NCBI RefSeq assembly: GCF_010384365.1
Contig: NZ_CP048397.1
Span: forward strand, 3,472,001 to 3,536,000
Direction of reading: 5' to 3'
Length of the DNA: 64,000 nt
DNA from: Streptomyces sp. S4.7
GTDB taxonomy: Bacteria; Actinomycetota; Actinomycetes; Streptomycetales; Streptomycetaceae
Shown one piece after another: positions 34,445 to 41,857 of the stretch. The translations under genes and the position numbers were made by a program. The notes beneath the pieces were generated by a model. That model worked only from the letters and a program-made list of their open reading frames with translations, made no database searches and was not told the DNA's origin. Each line of letters begins with the position of its first letter. The first letter of the stretch is position 1.

Positions 34445-34661
34445 GCGCCTCACCGACCTCCCTGTTGGACTCCTACCTCTGCTCTCGATGCGCCAGTTGG
34501 CGACGTACTACGGCGTCTCGGGCTGGACAGTCCTCCAGTGGGTGGGTCAGGGCCGGAATGCCCGTCGAACGTCTTCCGACCGCCGGCGCGAAGAACCAGA
34601 CGCGCCGCTTCGCCCGGCAGAGGTCCGCGCTTGGATGACGGTGGCAGGTACAGATGGTTGA
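34428..34661 (+). CDS. Small HTH (excisionase-like) protein 2, with possible internal out-of-frame segment
   Basis: A 77-residue frame with a clear helix-turn-helix (LSMRQLATYYGVSGWTVLQW) and C-terminal PAEVRAWMTVAGTDG. The middle (RNARRTSSDRRREEPDAPLR) is unlike the family, while the +1 frame over the same bases reads GMPVERLPTAGAKNQTRRF, the expected wing. Two compensating indels would explain this. It overlaps the next gene. Confidence 0.5.
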   Translation: MSRKAERLTDLPVGLLPLLSMRQLATYYGVSGWTVLQWVGQGRNARRTSSDRRREEPDAPLRPAEVRAWMTVAGTDG

Positions 34662-34929
34662 GCGCCCGAGTGTGCTTCTAAGTGGGACGCCGCACGCCGT
34701 ACGCCAGATGCGCCACCGGGGCGTCGGCCCGATGGGGACGCGCGTCGGACGCGAGGTTCTGTGTCGCCGCGAGGTGGTGCACGCCTGGCTGGTCGCGCTG
34801 GAGCAGGCGGACCCGTTGGCGCAGCGCTCCGCCGGGGCCTCGTCGCCTCATGATCGTTTGCACTTCGATGGAGCATCGATGGAGCGAGTGTCCGAAATGG
34901 GCTCGAACATGAGGCGACCCCAGCTCTGA
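34654..34929 (+). CDS. Small HTH-like protein 3
   Basis: A 91-residue frame overlapping the previous stop by eight bases. It has weak HTH features (TPHAVRQMRHRGVGPMGTRV then REVVHAWLVALEQ) in the same layout as the two genes before it. The C-terminus is Met/Ser-rich. Its stop lies inside the terminator stem. Function unknown; part of the possible element remnant. Confidence 0.45.
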   Translation: MVERPSVLLSGTPHAVRQMRHRGVGPMGTRVGREVLCRREVVHAWLVALEQADPLAQRSAGASSPHDRLHFDGASMERVSEMGSNMRRPQL

Positions 34930-34950
34930 AAACCTCTCTGAGCTGGGGTC
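34916..34950. terminator. Bidirectional hairpin next to tRNA-Lys
   Basis: An 11-bp stem GACCCCAGCTC/GAGCTGGGGTC with a 13-base loop, seven bases past the tRNA 3' end on the minus strand and at the end of the HTH genes on the plus strand. Confidence 0.7.
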
Positions 34951-34956
34951 TAGCGG

Positions 34957-35029
34957 TAGGCCGTGTGGGACTCGAACCCACAACCAACGGATTAAAAGTC
35001 CGCTGCTCTGCCAATTGAGCTAACGGCCC
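34957..35029 (-). tRNA. tRNA-Lys (TTT)
   Basis: A 73-nt cloverleaf on the minus strand: acceptor GGGCCGT/ACGGCCT, anticodon loop CTTTTAA, T arm GGGTTCGAGTCCC. Its 3' end faces the accessory cassette, as an attachment site would. Confidence 0.93.
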
Positions 35030-35186
35030 TCGACGAGTCATCCACGAGCATAGCCCGCCGGGGGCGGCGAGCCGATCGGGTATCCCCCGGTGGTGGTGCG
35101 GGGGCCCGGATCAGGGGTACGGGGCGGGGCCCCTGCCGCAGCCCGGTGGGTGCGGCAGGAGCCCCGTCGTGTCAGGTGCCGGACCG

Positions 35187-37316
35187 TCAGCCGTTGCGCT
35201 TCCAGCGCGGCTTGTCGTCGCGGCGACCGAACGAGCCCGTGCTCGTGCCCGTACCGGTCGTGCCTCCGCGGTGGTCGTCGCGGCGGCCCGAGGGGCGGTC
35301 GTGGCCGCCGGAGCGGAAGCCGCCCGAGGGGCGGTCGTCGCGGCGGTCGCGGTTGAACGGGCGGTCACCGGTGGGACGGTGCTCGCGGCGCTCGAACGGG
35401 CGGGCACCGTCGCGGCGGTCGTCACGGCGGTCGCGGTTGAAGCCGCCTTCCTTCCGGTCGTCGCGGCGGAAGCCGCCACCGGCCGGACGGTCGTCACGAC
35501 GCTGGAAACCGCCGCTCGCGGGCCTGTCGTCACGACGCTGGAAACCGCCGCTCGCGGGCCTGTCGTCGCGGCGCTGGAAACCGCCGCGGTCGCTGCGGTC
35601 ACGGTTGAAGCCGCCCCGCTCGCCACCACGGTCGTCGCGGCGCTGGAAGCCGCCGCGGTCACCGCTGCCACCGTCGCGAGGGGTGTAACCCCGCGCGCCA
35701 CCACGGCCACTGCGCTCACCGCGGTCGTCCCTGCGGTCGTCACGACGACCGTAGTTGCCGCGCTCGTCGCGGGTCGCCTGCGCCGGTACGGACGCGGCTG
35801 CCGCCGCCGCCTCGATGGCCGCCACGGCCTCGGCCGCGACCTCCGCCACCGCCGCCTCCGGGTCGTCCCCACGCTCGCGCGCGGCACGCGCGACGAGGCG
35901 GTCGGCCTCTTCGCGCAGCTCACCGGCGCGGCGCTGGAGGCGCTCCAGCTCCTTGGTCAGGTCGGCGACCTCGCGCTCCGCCTGCTTGGCGGAGTTGTTC
36001 GCGGAGTCGGCCTGGACCTCGGTCAGTGAACGGGCGCCGGTGATCTCGGCGACCTCCGGCTCGAACGCGCCGGCGCCGGCGACCGTGTGACGCGCGGCGT
36101 CGACGCCCGCGTCCTCCATCAGCCGGAAGATCTGGCGGCGCTGGTGCGGCAGGGCCAGCGAGACGACGACACCGGACTTGCCGGCGCGCGCGGTACGGCC
36201 CGAGCGGTGCAGGTAGTCCTTGTGGTCACCGGCCGGGTCCACGTTCAGGACCAGGTCGATGCCGTCGACGTGGATACCGCGGGCGGCCACGTCGGTCGCG
36301 ACGAGCGCGTTGACGTGACCCTCCTTGAAGTCGGCCAGCGTGCGGGTGCGCGCGCCCTGCGTCATGCCGCCGTGCAGCGCGTCCGCCTTCACGCCCGAGT
36401 CGCGGAGCTGCTCGGCGATACGGTCGGCACCGAGCTGCGTACGGACGAAGATGATCGTGCGGCCCTTGCGTGCCGCGATCGCCGCCGTGACCGGCGCCTT
36501 GTCCTTGGGCTTCACGACGAGCACGTGGTGGCTCATGGTCGTGACGTTGCCCTGCGCGCTGTCGACCTCGTGGTGCACGGGGTTCTTCAGGTAGCGCTTG
36601 ACCAGGGTGCTGATCTCGTTCTCCATGGTGGCGGAGAAGAGCATGCGCTGGCCGCCGGCCGGCACCTGGTCCAGCAGTTCGGTGACCTCGGGCAGGAAGC
36701 CCAGGTCGGACATCTGGTCGGCCTCGTCGAGGATCGCGATCCGGACGTTCTCCAGGGAGCAGGCGCCGCGGTTGATGATGTCGCGCAGCCGGCCGGGGGT
36801 GGCGACGAGGACGTCGACGCCGCGCTCCAGCGCGTAGATCTGGTTGCCCATCGACGTACCGCCGCAGACGACCTTCATCTTCAGACCGAGCACGTCACCG
36901 TACGGCTGGAGGGCGTCGGCGACCTGCATCGCCAGCTCGCGGGTCGGGGTCAGGATGACGCCGCGGGGCTTCTTCTTCTCGGTGTGGCCCTCGGCGAGGG
37001 TGGCCAGCAGCGGCAGACCGAAGGAGAGGGTCTTGCCGGAGCCGGTACGGCCGCGGCCCAGGATGTCCTTGCCGGCCAGGGCGTCCGGGATGGTCGCGGC
37101 CTGGATCGGGAAGGGCGCGACGACGCCGTTCTGGGCGAGCTTGCGGACGATGCCTTCGGGCAACCCCAGGTCGCCGAAGCTGATTTCGGGGGTCTTCGGG
37201 GCCTCTGTGGCCTCGGCCGTCCCAGCCTCGATGTTCTCGACGCTGTCGACGCTCTTGATCGAGTCGTCGGAGTCGTTCTCGGGCATGACGGCGTGGTCAG
37301 TACTGGAAATGGACAT
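35187..37316 (-). CDS. DEAD-box ATP-dependent RNA helicase with RGG-like tail
   Basis: A 709-residue helicase. A 45-residue acidic head precedes the core: PFPIQAATIP (Q motif), GRGRTGSGKT, PTRELA, TPGRL, DEADQM, SAT, ARGIHVDGIDLV and HRSGRTARAG. After about residue 430 comes a coiled-coil (VADLTKELERLQRRAGELRE) and then 220 residues rich in Arg/Gly/Asp with repeated GGFQRRDDRPAS units, an RNA-binding RGG-type tail. Such proteins unwind structured mRNA and rRNA precursors. The start ATG 37316 has a distant GGAAGG; ATG 37286 is possible. Confidence 0.9.
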   Translation of the reverse strand: MSISSTDHAVMPENDSDDSIKSVDSVENIEAGTAEATEAPKTPEISFGDLGLPEGIVRKLAQNGVVAPFPIQAATIPDALAGKDILGRGRTGSGKTLSFGLPLLATLAEGHTEKKKPRGVILTPTRELAMQVADALQPYGDVLGLKMKVVCGGTSMGNQIYALERGVDVLVATPGRLRDIINRGACSLENVRIAILDEADQMSDLGFLPEVTELLDQVPAGGQRMLFSATMENEISTLVKRYLKNPVHHEVDSAQGNVTTMSHHVLVVKPKDKAPVTAAIAARKGRTIIFVRTQLGADRIAEQLRDSGVKADALHGGMTQGARTRTLADFKEGHVNALVATDVAARGIHVDGIDLVLNVDPAGDHKDYLHRSGRTARAGKSGVVVSLALPHQRRQIFRLMEDAGVDAARHTVAGAGAFEPEVAEITGARSLTEVQADSANNSAKQAEREVADLTKELERLQRRAGELREEADRLVARAARERGDDPEAAVAEVAAEAVAAIEAAAAAASVPAQATRDERGNYGRRDDRRDDRGERSGRGGARGYTPRDGGSGDRGGFQRRDDRGGERGGFNRDRSDRGGFQRRDDRPASGGFQRRDDRPASGGFQRRDDRPAGGGFRRDDRKEGGFNRDRRDDRRDGARPFERREHRPTGDRPFNRDRRDDRPSGGFRSGGHDRPSGRRDDHRGGTTGTGTSTGSFGRRDDKPRWKRNG
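35480..35600 (-). repeat. Tandem coding repeat in the helicase tail
   Basis: A 36-base unit encoding GGFQRRDDRPAS is repeated at least three times almost without change, with further shortened copies on both sides (35440-35670). Copy number may vary between strains. Confidence 0.75.
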
Positions 37317-37598
37317 GCGAAATGCGAAACCTTCCGGAGTCTCGGCACGCGCCCAAACTCCGTGATTCGCAAATCGACCGCCTCAATGCGGTCTGCCACG
37401 GCAAGGGAGAGTACGCGCCACGCGGCGCTCTTCTGTGTCGGCGCCGGGCAATGATCAAACGATCTACTACCATACGCACCGCTCCCCCTCCCTGGCAAAC
37501 CGCCTCCGCACGATCCGCGTCACACCGGGGCTCCACCGGCACTCCACCGATGCCCGACCGGCTCTCCACCGGCGCGCCGAAGGCCTCTTCCCCGGCCC
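37317..37598. other. Upstream region of the RGG helicase
   Basis: About 280 bases between the helicase start and the lipoprotein stop, both on the minus strand. AT-rich around 37440-37480, suiting a promoter. No gene seen. Confidence 0.35.
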
Positions 37599-38252
37599 TC
37601 ATACCGGCCCCAACTGCGGCGACGCCACGGGCTCCTTCCGCATCCCGGCCCCGTCACCCGGAGACAGCGCGCTCGTCCTTACGTCCGCCATCGGCGAGGC
37701 CGACGGCTCGGCCGGCGGGCTGCTCGGCTCGGGCTGTGCCGGGGGCTCCGGCTCCGGGTCCGGCGGAGGCGGCTCGGAGGGCGGCGGCGGGGTCCTGGTC
37801 GGCTGCTCCACGGGCGGTACGTCGCCGCCCGGCGGCCTCGGGGCGGGGGGCAGCGGCTTGCCGTCCGGCCCCTTCGACGGCTCGGCCGACGGGCCGCCCG
37901 ACGCCTCCGGATCGCCCGGTTTCCCCTTCTCGCCGCGCCCGCCGGTGTGCTCGGCGCCTTTCGGCCCCGCGCCGCTCCGGCCCTCGGCCTGCGGGGTCGC
38001 GCCGGTGTCCGCCGCCGTACCGCCGTCCTGCTCCGCCGCGGCCCCGCTGCGTTCGGCCGATCGTGAGGGGGCCGGCTTCCCTTCGTCGTGGCCTACGCTC
38101 ATGCAGCCCGTGGCGGTGGCGACGGCCATCGAGGTGACGACCCAGACGGCGAAACGGCCGGAGGCGGACAGACGGCCGGCGGCGCCGGGGCGGCCGGGCG
38201 CGGGGAGGCGGCCGGCGGCGGACAGACGACCATGGGCGGGCAACGGGCGCAC
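37599..38252 (-). CDS. Proline-rich putative lipoprotein
   Basis: A 217-residue protein with an N-terminal hydrophobic stretch ending in a lipobox-like TSMAVATATGC (about residues 41-51). The remainder is low complexity: Ala/Gly/Glu, then Pro-rich (PPPPSEPPPPDPEPEPP). Probably anchored outside the membrane and extended through the wall. No enzymatic domain. The GTG at 38252 is uncertain, since 35 basic residues precede the hydrophobic part. Confidence 0.55.
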   Translation of the reverse strand: MRPLPAHGRLSAAGRLPAPGRPGAAGRLSASGRFAVWVVTSMAVATATGCMSVGHDEGKPAPSRSAERSGAAAEQDGGTAADTGATPQAEGRSGAGPKGAEHTGGRGEKGKPGDPEASGGPSAEPSKGPDGKPLPPAPRPPGGDVPPVEQPTRTPPPPSEPPPPDPEPEPPAQPEPSSPPAEPSASPMADVRTSALSPGDGAGMRKEPVASPQLGPV

Positions 38253-38399
38253 GCGGGCACCTCCGGGGCATGGAACGGCTCACCCCACCGACGAACGCCC
38301 GGCGGCGGGGGATTGATTACCCTGCCCAACTTCCTTTTCCCCACGAGGGACACGCTCCCCAGGGCCCAACCGAGTCACAGCCCGCCCCACGGCGGCCCC

Positions 38400-38753
38400 T
38401 CAGAGCGCGCCCAGCTCCCAGCCGGCCCACACCGCGCCCAGGCCCACCAGCAGCGACGCCGAGACATAGGCGCCGGCCAGCAGACCCTTCCCGCGCTCGG
38501 CCAGCCGCAGCGTCTCGTACGAGAAGGTCGAGTACGTCGTGAGCGCCCCGCACAGCCCCGTACCGACAAGGGCGTACGTCGCCGACGACACCGTCGCCCC
38601 GGCGAGCACTCCCAGCACCAGACTCCCCGCCACGTTCACGGCGAACGTCCCCCAGGGGAACAGGGTTTCGTGCCAGTTCTGCACCGTACGGTCCGTCAGA
38701 TAGCGCAGCGGCGCGCCGATCGCGCCGCCCACGACGACCAGCAGCCAGTTCAC
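38400..38753 (-). CDS. crcB: Fluoride ion channel CrcB/Fluc, subunit 2
   Basis: A 117-residue, four-helix membrane protein. Family signatures: [26 protein letters not shown] and the Na-binding/break segment [12 protein letters not shown]. Fluc channels are antiparallel dimers that expel fluoride. Its GTG at 38753 overlaps the stop of the preceding crcB (GTGA), so the two are translationally coupled and may form a heterodimer, as in other Gram-positive bacteria with two genes. Confidence 0.9.
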   Translation of the reverse strand: MNWLLVVVGGAIGAPLRYLTDRTVQNWHETLFPWGTFAVNVAGSLVLGVLAGATVSSATYALVGTGLCGALTTYSTFSYETLRLAERGKGLLAGAYVSASLLVGLGAVWAGWELGAL

Positions 38754-39256
38754 GGCGCCGCCCGCCGCCCCGCCACCGGCCCCACCAGGCGCCGCGTGAG
38801 CGTGGCCGTGAGCCAGACCGCCGCCATCGCGCCCACGAGCGTCACGGCCGCGTACCCGAGCGCGGCAGGCGCCTCCCCGTGCCGCACCAGCCGCAGGAAG
38901 TCCAGCGTGTACGTCGAGAACGTCGTGAAGCCGCCCAGCACCCCCACCCCGAGGAACGGCCGCAGCAGCGGATGCACCGACCAGCCGCCCTCGGCGACCA
39001 GCACCATCAGGACACCGATCAGCCCGCAGCCCACGACGTTCACCAGGAACGTCGTCCACGGGAAGGCGCCGTCGGCGGCGGGCCACAGGCGCTCGGCGCC
39101 GTACCGCGCCGTCGCACCCGCCGCGCCGCCTGCGGAGATGACGGCCAGCACCTGCCAGAGCCGGTGCCCGGCCGTCTCGGCGCGCTGGCCGGGCACCCGC
39201 AGATCGACATCGGGGTCGACCGGCTCCAGGGGCGGGTCTCCCGGCCCCCCGCTCAC
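38750..39256 (-). CDS. crcB: Fluoride ion channel CrcB/Fluc, subunit 1
   Basis: A 168-residue protein with four hydrophobic helices after a 35-residue hydrophilic head. Signatures: [26 protein letters not shown] and [12 protein letters not shown]. The GTG at 39256 overlaps the metallopeptidase stop by four bases. The partner crcB follows with another four-base overlap. Plausibly a fluoride-detoxification pair; no fluoride (crcB) riboswitch was recognised upstream. Confidence 0.9.
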   Translation of the reverse strand: MSGGPGDPPLEPVDPDVDLRVPGQRAETAGHRLWQVLAVISAGGAAGATARYGAERLWPAADGAFPWTTFLVNVVGCGLIGVLMVLVAEGGWSVHPLLRPFLGVGVLGGFTTFSTYTLDFLRLVRHGEAPAALGYAAVTLVGAMAAVWLTATLTRRLVGPVAGRRAAP

Positions 39257-39630
39257 CCGTACCCCAGCTCGTGCAGCCGCTCGTCGTCGATCCCGAAGTG
39301 GTGCGCGATCTCGTGCACCACCGTGATCTCCGTCTCCGCCACCACGTCCTCGCGCGTCTCGCACATCCGCAGCGTCGGCCCCCGGTAGATCGTGATGCGG
39401 TCCGGCAGCACTCCCGCGTACCACTCGCCGCGATCGGTCAGCGGAGTCCCCTCGTAGAGCCCGAGCAGATCGGGGTCGAACTCCTCGCCCGACTCCTTGG
39501 CCGCGGCGGGATCCGGCTCGTCCTCCACGAATACCGCGACGTTGTCCATCAGCCGCATAAGCTCCGGCGGAACGCGGTCCAGCGCCTCGGCCACCAGTTC
39601 TTCGAACTCCTCGCGCGTCATCTCCAGCAC
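39253..39630 (-). CDS. Small zincin-like metallopeptidase (PF06262 type)
   Basis: A 125-residue protein with the zinc motif [11 protein letters not shown] (HExxH plus a downstream acidic residue) near the C-terminus and the family head [18 protein letters not shown]. Function of the family is unknown; the size suggests a minimal zinc protease or metal-binding protein. The GTG at 39630 lies six bases after GACAAT, a possible -10, giving a leaderless message; ATG 39621 is an alternative. First gene of a coupled operon with two crcB genes. Confidence 0.83.
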   Translation of the reverse strand: MLEMTREEFEELVAEALDRVPPELMRLMDNVAVFVEDEPDPAAAKESGEEFDPDLLGLYEGTPLTDRGEWYAGVLPDRITIYRGPTLRMCETREDVVAETEITVVHEIAHHFGIDDERLHELGYG

Positions 39631-39681
39631 CCGGCCATTGTCACGCAGGTCACCAAGATCGGTGAAAGGCGGTGCCCACGC

Positions 39682-41346
39682 ATGATCGCCCACCGCTCCG
39701 GGCATACGCGACCAATGGCCCGCGACGCACGCCGTGTCCCGTTCCGTACCGCGATCACCGCGATCAGCCGAATCCAGCGGCACTACCGCTCCCGCGGCGA
39801 GGGCCCGACCAGTGCCCTCGTCAGCTCCCCGCACCCGTACACCCGCGCGCTCGGCCTCGTCGCCGTCGTCCTGCTCGGCGCCTGGCTCGGACTGCTGATC
39901 GTCGGCAGTGTGCGGACGCCGGTCGGTCCCATGGACACGAAGATGACCCTGCGGCCCTCCCTCACCGGCGGCACGAAGATCAACGTCTCGCCGCTGGGCG
40001 CGCTCGAACTCGACTCCCACACGGCCCCGATCCGTCTGGACGTGGACGTCGACCAGCTCGACCCGGTCCGCTCGCAGGCCCTCGTGGAGCACCCCGAACG
40101 CCTCGCCGGGCTCCAGGAGGAGGTCGGGAACGACGTCGCGGCCGGGACGACGGAGCTGGCCGTACGGTCCTGCGTCGCCGTCGTCTCGGGCGCCACCGCC
40201 CTCGGCCTGGCCGTCTACCGCCGCCCCCGCCGCGCGCTGGCCGCCGGCGGCCTCGCGCTCGCGCTGCTGAGCGCGGCCGGTGTCACCGCGTTCGCGACCT
40301 GGAACCCGAAGTCCGTGCTGGAGCCCCGCTTCTCCGGACTGCTCTCCTCGGCCCCGCAGGTCGTCGGCAGCGCGCGCTCGATCGTCACCGAATTCGACGT
40401 CTACCAGAAGGAGTTGGCGCGGCTCGTCACGAATGTGACCAAGCTGTACGACGCGACGTCGACCCTGCCCTCGTACCAGCCGGACCCCGGCACCCTGCGC
40501 GTCCTCCAGGTCTCGGACATCCATCTCAACCCGGCGGCCTGGCACATCATCGGCTCGCTCGTGGAGCAGTACAAGATCGATCTCATCATCGACTCCGGCG
40601 ACACGATGGACCACGGCTCCGCCGCCGAGAACAGCTTCCTCGACCCGATCCCCGACCTCGGCGCGCCGTACGTCTGGGTGCGCGGCAACCACGACTCGGC
40701 CGACACCCAGAAGTATCTGTCGGGCATGAAGAACGTCCACGTCCTCGACAACGGCCGCGCCGTCACCGTCGCCGGGATCCGGGTGGCGGGCACGGGCGAC
40801 CCGCAGTTCACCCCCGACCGCTCGCTGGCCAGGGGCGGTGACCCGGCCGAGGAGATGGCGGGCGTACGGCTCGCGTCGGCCCTCCGCGACCAGGAGCGGG
40901 CGGGCACCCCGGTGGACATCGCCGTCGCGCACAACCCGACGGCGGCCAGGGAGACGGACGGCACCGTCCCGCTCGTGCTGGCCGGCCATGTCCACCACCG
41001 CGAGACCGAGATCATGCCGTTCGGTACGCGGCTGAAGATCGAGGGCTCGACGGGCGGCGGCGGGCTGCGCGCGGTCCAGAACGACGAGCCGGAGAAGGTA
41101 CGGGCCTCGCTGCTCTATCTGGACAGCTCGACCAAGCGGCTCCAGGCGTGGGACGAGATCACGCTGGGCGGTCTGGGGCTGACGACGGCGGAGGTCAGCC
41201 GTCATCTTCCTGAGGAGGCGGGCGTACCGGGTACGGACCCGTCGCCCTCCGGAGCGCCGTCGGGATCACCGAGCGGATCGCCTCCGGGTTCACGCTCGAA
41301 CGAGCCGCCCGCACCCGCCTCCGGCTCCCCCTCCCCCGACAGGTGA
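39682..41346 (+). CDS. Membrane-anchored metallophosphoesterase
   Basis: A protein of about 554 residues. One hydrophobic helix lies near residue 60 (LGLVAVVLLGAWLGLLIVG) and two more around 165-205. The calcineurin-like phosphoesterase core follows with all metal motifs: QVSDIHLNP, IDSGDTMDHG, VRGNHDSAD, VAHNP and LAGHVHHRE. The tail is Ser/Pro/Gly-rich. The catalytic part is probably outside the membrane. Substrate unknown. ATG 39682 has AAAGGCGG upstream; ATG 39715 is possible. Divergent from the metallopeptidase-crcB operon. Confidence 0.85.
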   Translation: MIAHRSGHTRPMARDARRVPFRTAITAISRIQRHYRSRGEGPTSALVSSPHPYTRALGLVAVVLLGAWLGLLIVGSVRTPVGPMDTKMTLRPSLTGGTKINVSPLGALELDSHTAPIRLDVDVDQLDPVRSQALVEHPERLAGLQEEVGNDVAAGTTELAVRSCVAVVSGATALGLAVYRRPRRALAAGGLALALLSAAGVTAFATWNPKSVLEPRFSGLLSSAPQVVGSARSIVTEFDVYQKELARLVTNVTKLYDATSTLPSYQPDPGTLRVLQVSDIHLNPAAWHIIGSLVEQYKIDLIIDSGDTMDHGSAAENSFLDPIPDLGAPYVWVRGNHDSADTQKYLSGMKNVHVLDNGRAVTVAGIRVAGTGDPQFTPDRSLARGGDPAEEMAGVRLASALRDQERAGTPVDIAVAHNPTAARETDGTVPLVLAGHVHHRETEIMPFGTRLKIEGSTGGGGLRAVQNDEPEKVRASLLYLDSSTKRLQAWDEITLGGLGLTTAEVSRHLPEEAGVPGTDPSPSGAPSGSPSGSPPGSRSNEPPAPASGSPSPDR

Positions 41347-41451
41347 ACCGGCCGGTAAGCCGTTCCGGTAAACCGTTTTGGCGATAGGTCCCCGCATCCC
41401 ATATGCTTCTCACGTCCCCGACGCGCTGCTAAGCGCCCAGGCGGGCCCTTA

Positions 41452-41524
41452 GCCCTCATCGTCTAGTGGCCCAGGACGCCGCCCTTTCAAGGCGGTAGCA
41501 CGGGTTCGAATCCCGTTGGGGGCA
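41452..41524 (+). tRNA. tRNA-Glu (TTC)
   Basis: A 73-nt cloverleaf with acceptor GCCCTCA/TGGGGGC, anticodon loop CTTTCAA and T arm GGGTTCGAATCCC. Confidence 0.93.
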
Positions 41525-41534
41525 CGCAACACCG

Positions 41535-41556
41535 TGTGCGAGACTCGTCTCGCACA
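41535..41556 (+). other. Hairpin between tRNA-Glu and tRNA-Asp
   Basis: A perfect 10-bp stem TGTGCGAGAC/GTCTCGCACA with a 2-base loop. It has no T tract and may mark processing or partial termination between the tRNAs. Confidence 0.5.
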
Positions 41557-41562
41557 TTGCTT

Positions 41563-41637
41563 GGTCCTGTGGAGCAGTTTGGAGTGCTCGCCACCCTGTC
41601 AAGGTGGAGGCCGCGGGTTCAAATCCCGTCAGGACCG
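41563..41637 (+). tRNA. tRNA-Asp (GTC), copy 1
   Basis: A 75-nt cloverleaf with acceptor GGTCCTG/CAGGACC, anticodon loop CTGTCAA and T arm GGGTTCAAATCCC. Identical to the copy at 45939-46013. Confidence 0.93.
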
Positions 41638-41659
41638 CTGTGGCTCGCGAGAGCCGCGT

Positions 41660-41733
41660 GGCTGGGTAGCTCAGTTGGTACGAGCGATCGCCTGAAAAGC
41701 GATAGGTCGCCGGTTCGATCCCGGCCCCAGCCA
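41660..41733 (+). tRNA. tRNA-Phe (GAA)
   Basis: A 74-nt cloverleaf with acceptor GGCTGGG/CCCAGCC, anticodon loop CTGAAAA and T arm CGGTTCGATCCCG. Last of a Glu-Asp-Phe group. Confidence 0.93.
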
Positions 41734-41857
41734 CTCTTCTTTCTTCCGTACAGACGCCCCTGTCGAGATCTTCGGCAGGGGATTCGGCTTGTCCGGGGGC
41801 CCGTCCCGCGAAATGGGTTCGCCACTCGCCCGGCACGGGTGAGACCCTGGGCTCGGT

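Noticed and set aside
34957..35029. Duplicated tRNA-Lys end as an att site
   Set aside because: By eye no second copy of the tRNA 3' segment occurs to the left within the window, so attL/attR were not annotated.
38099..38353. Fluoride riboswitch near crcB
   Set aside because: The operon begins at the metallopeptidase (39630), and no crcB-motif RNA was recognisable upstream of it.
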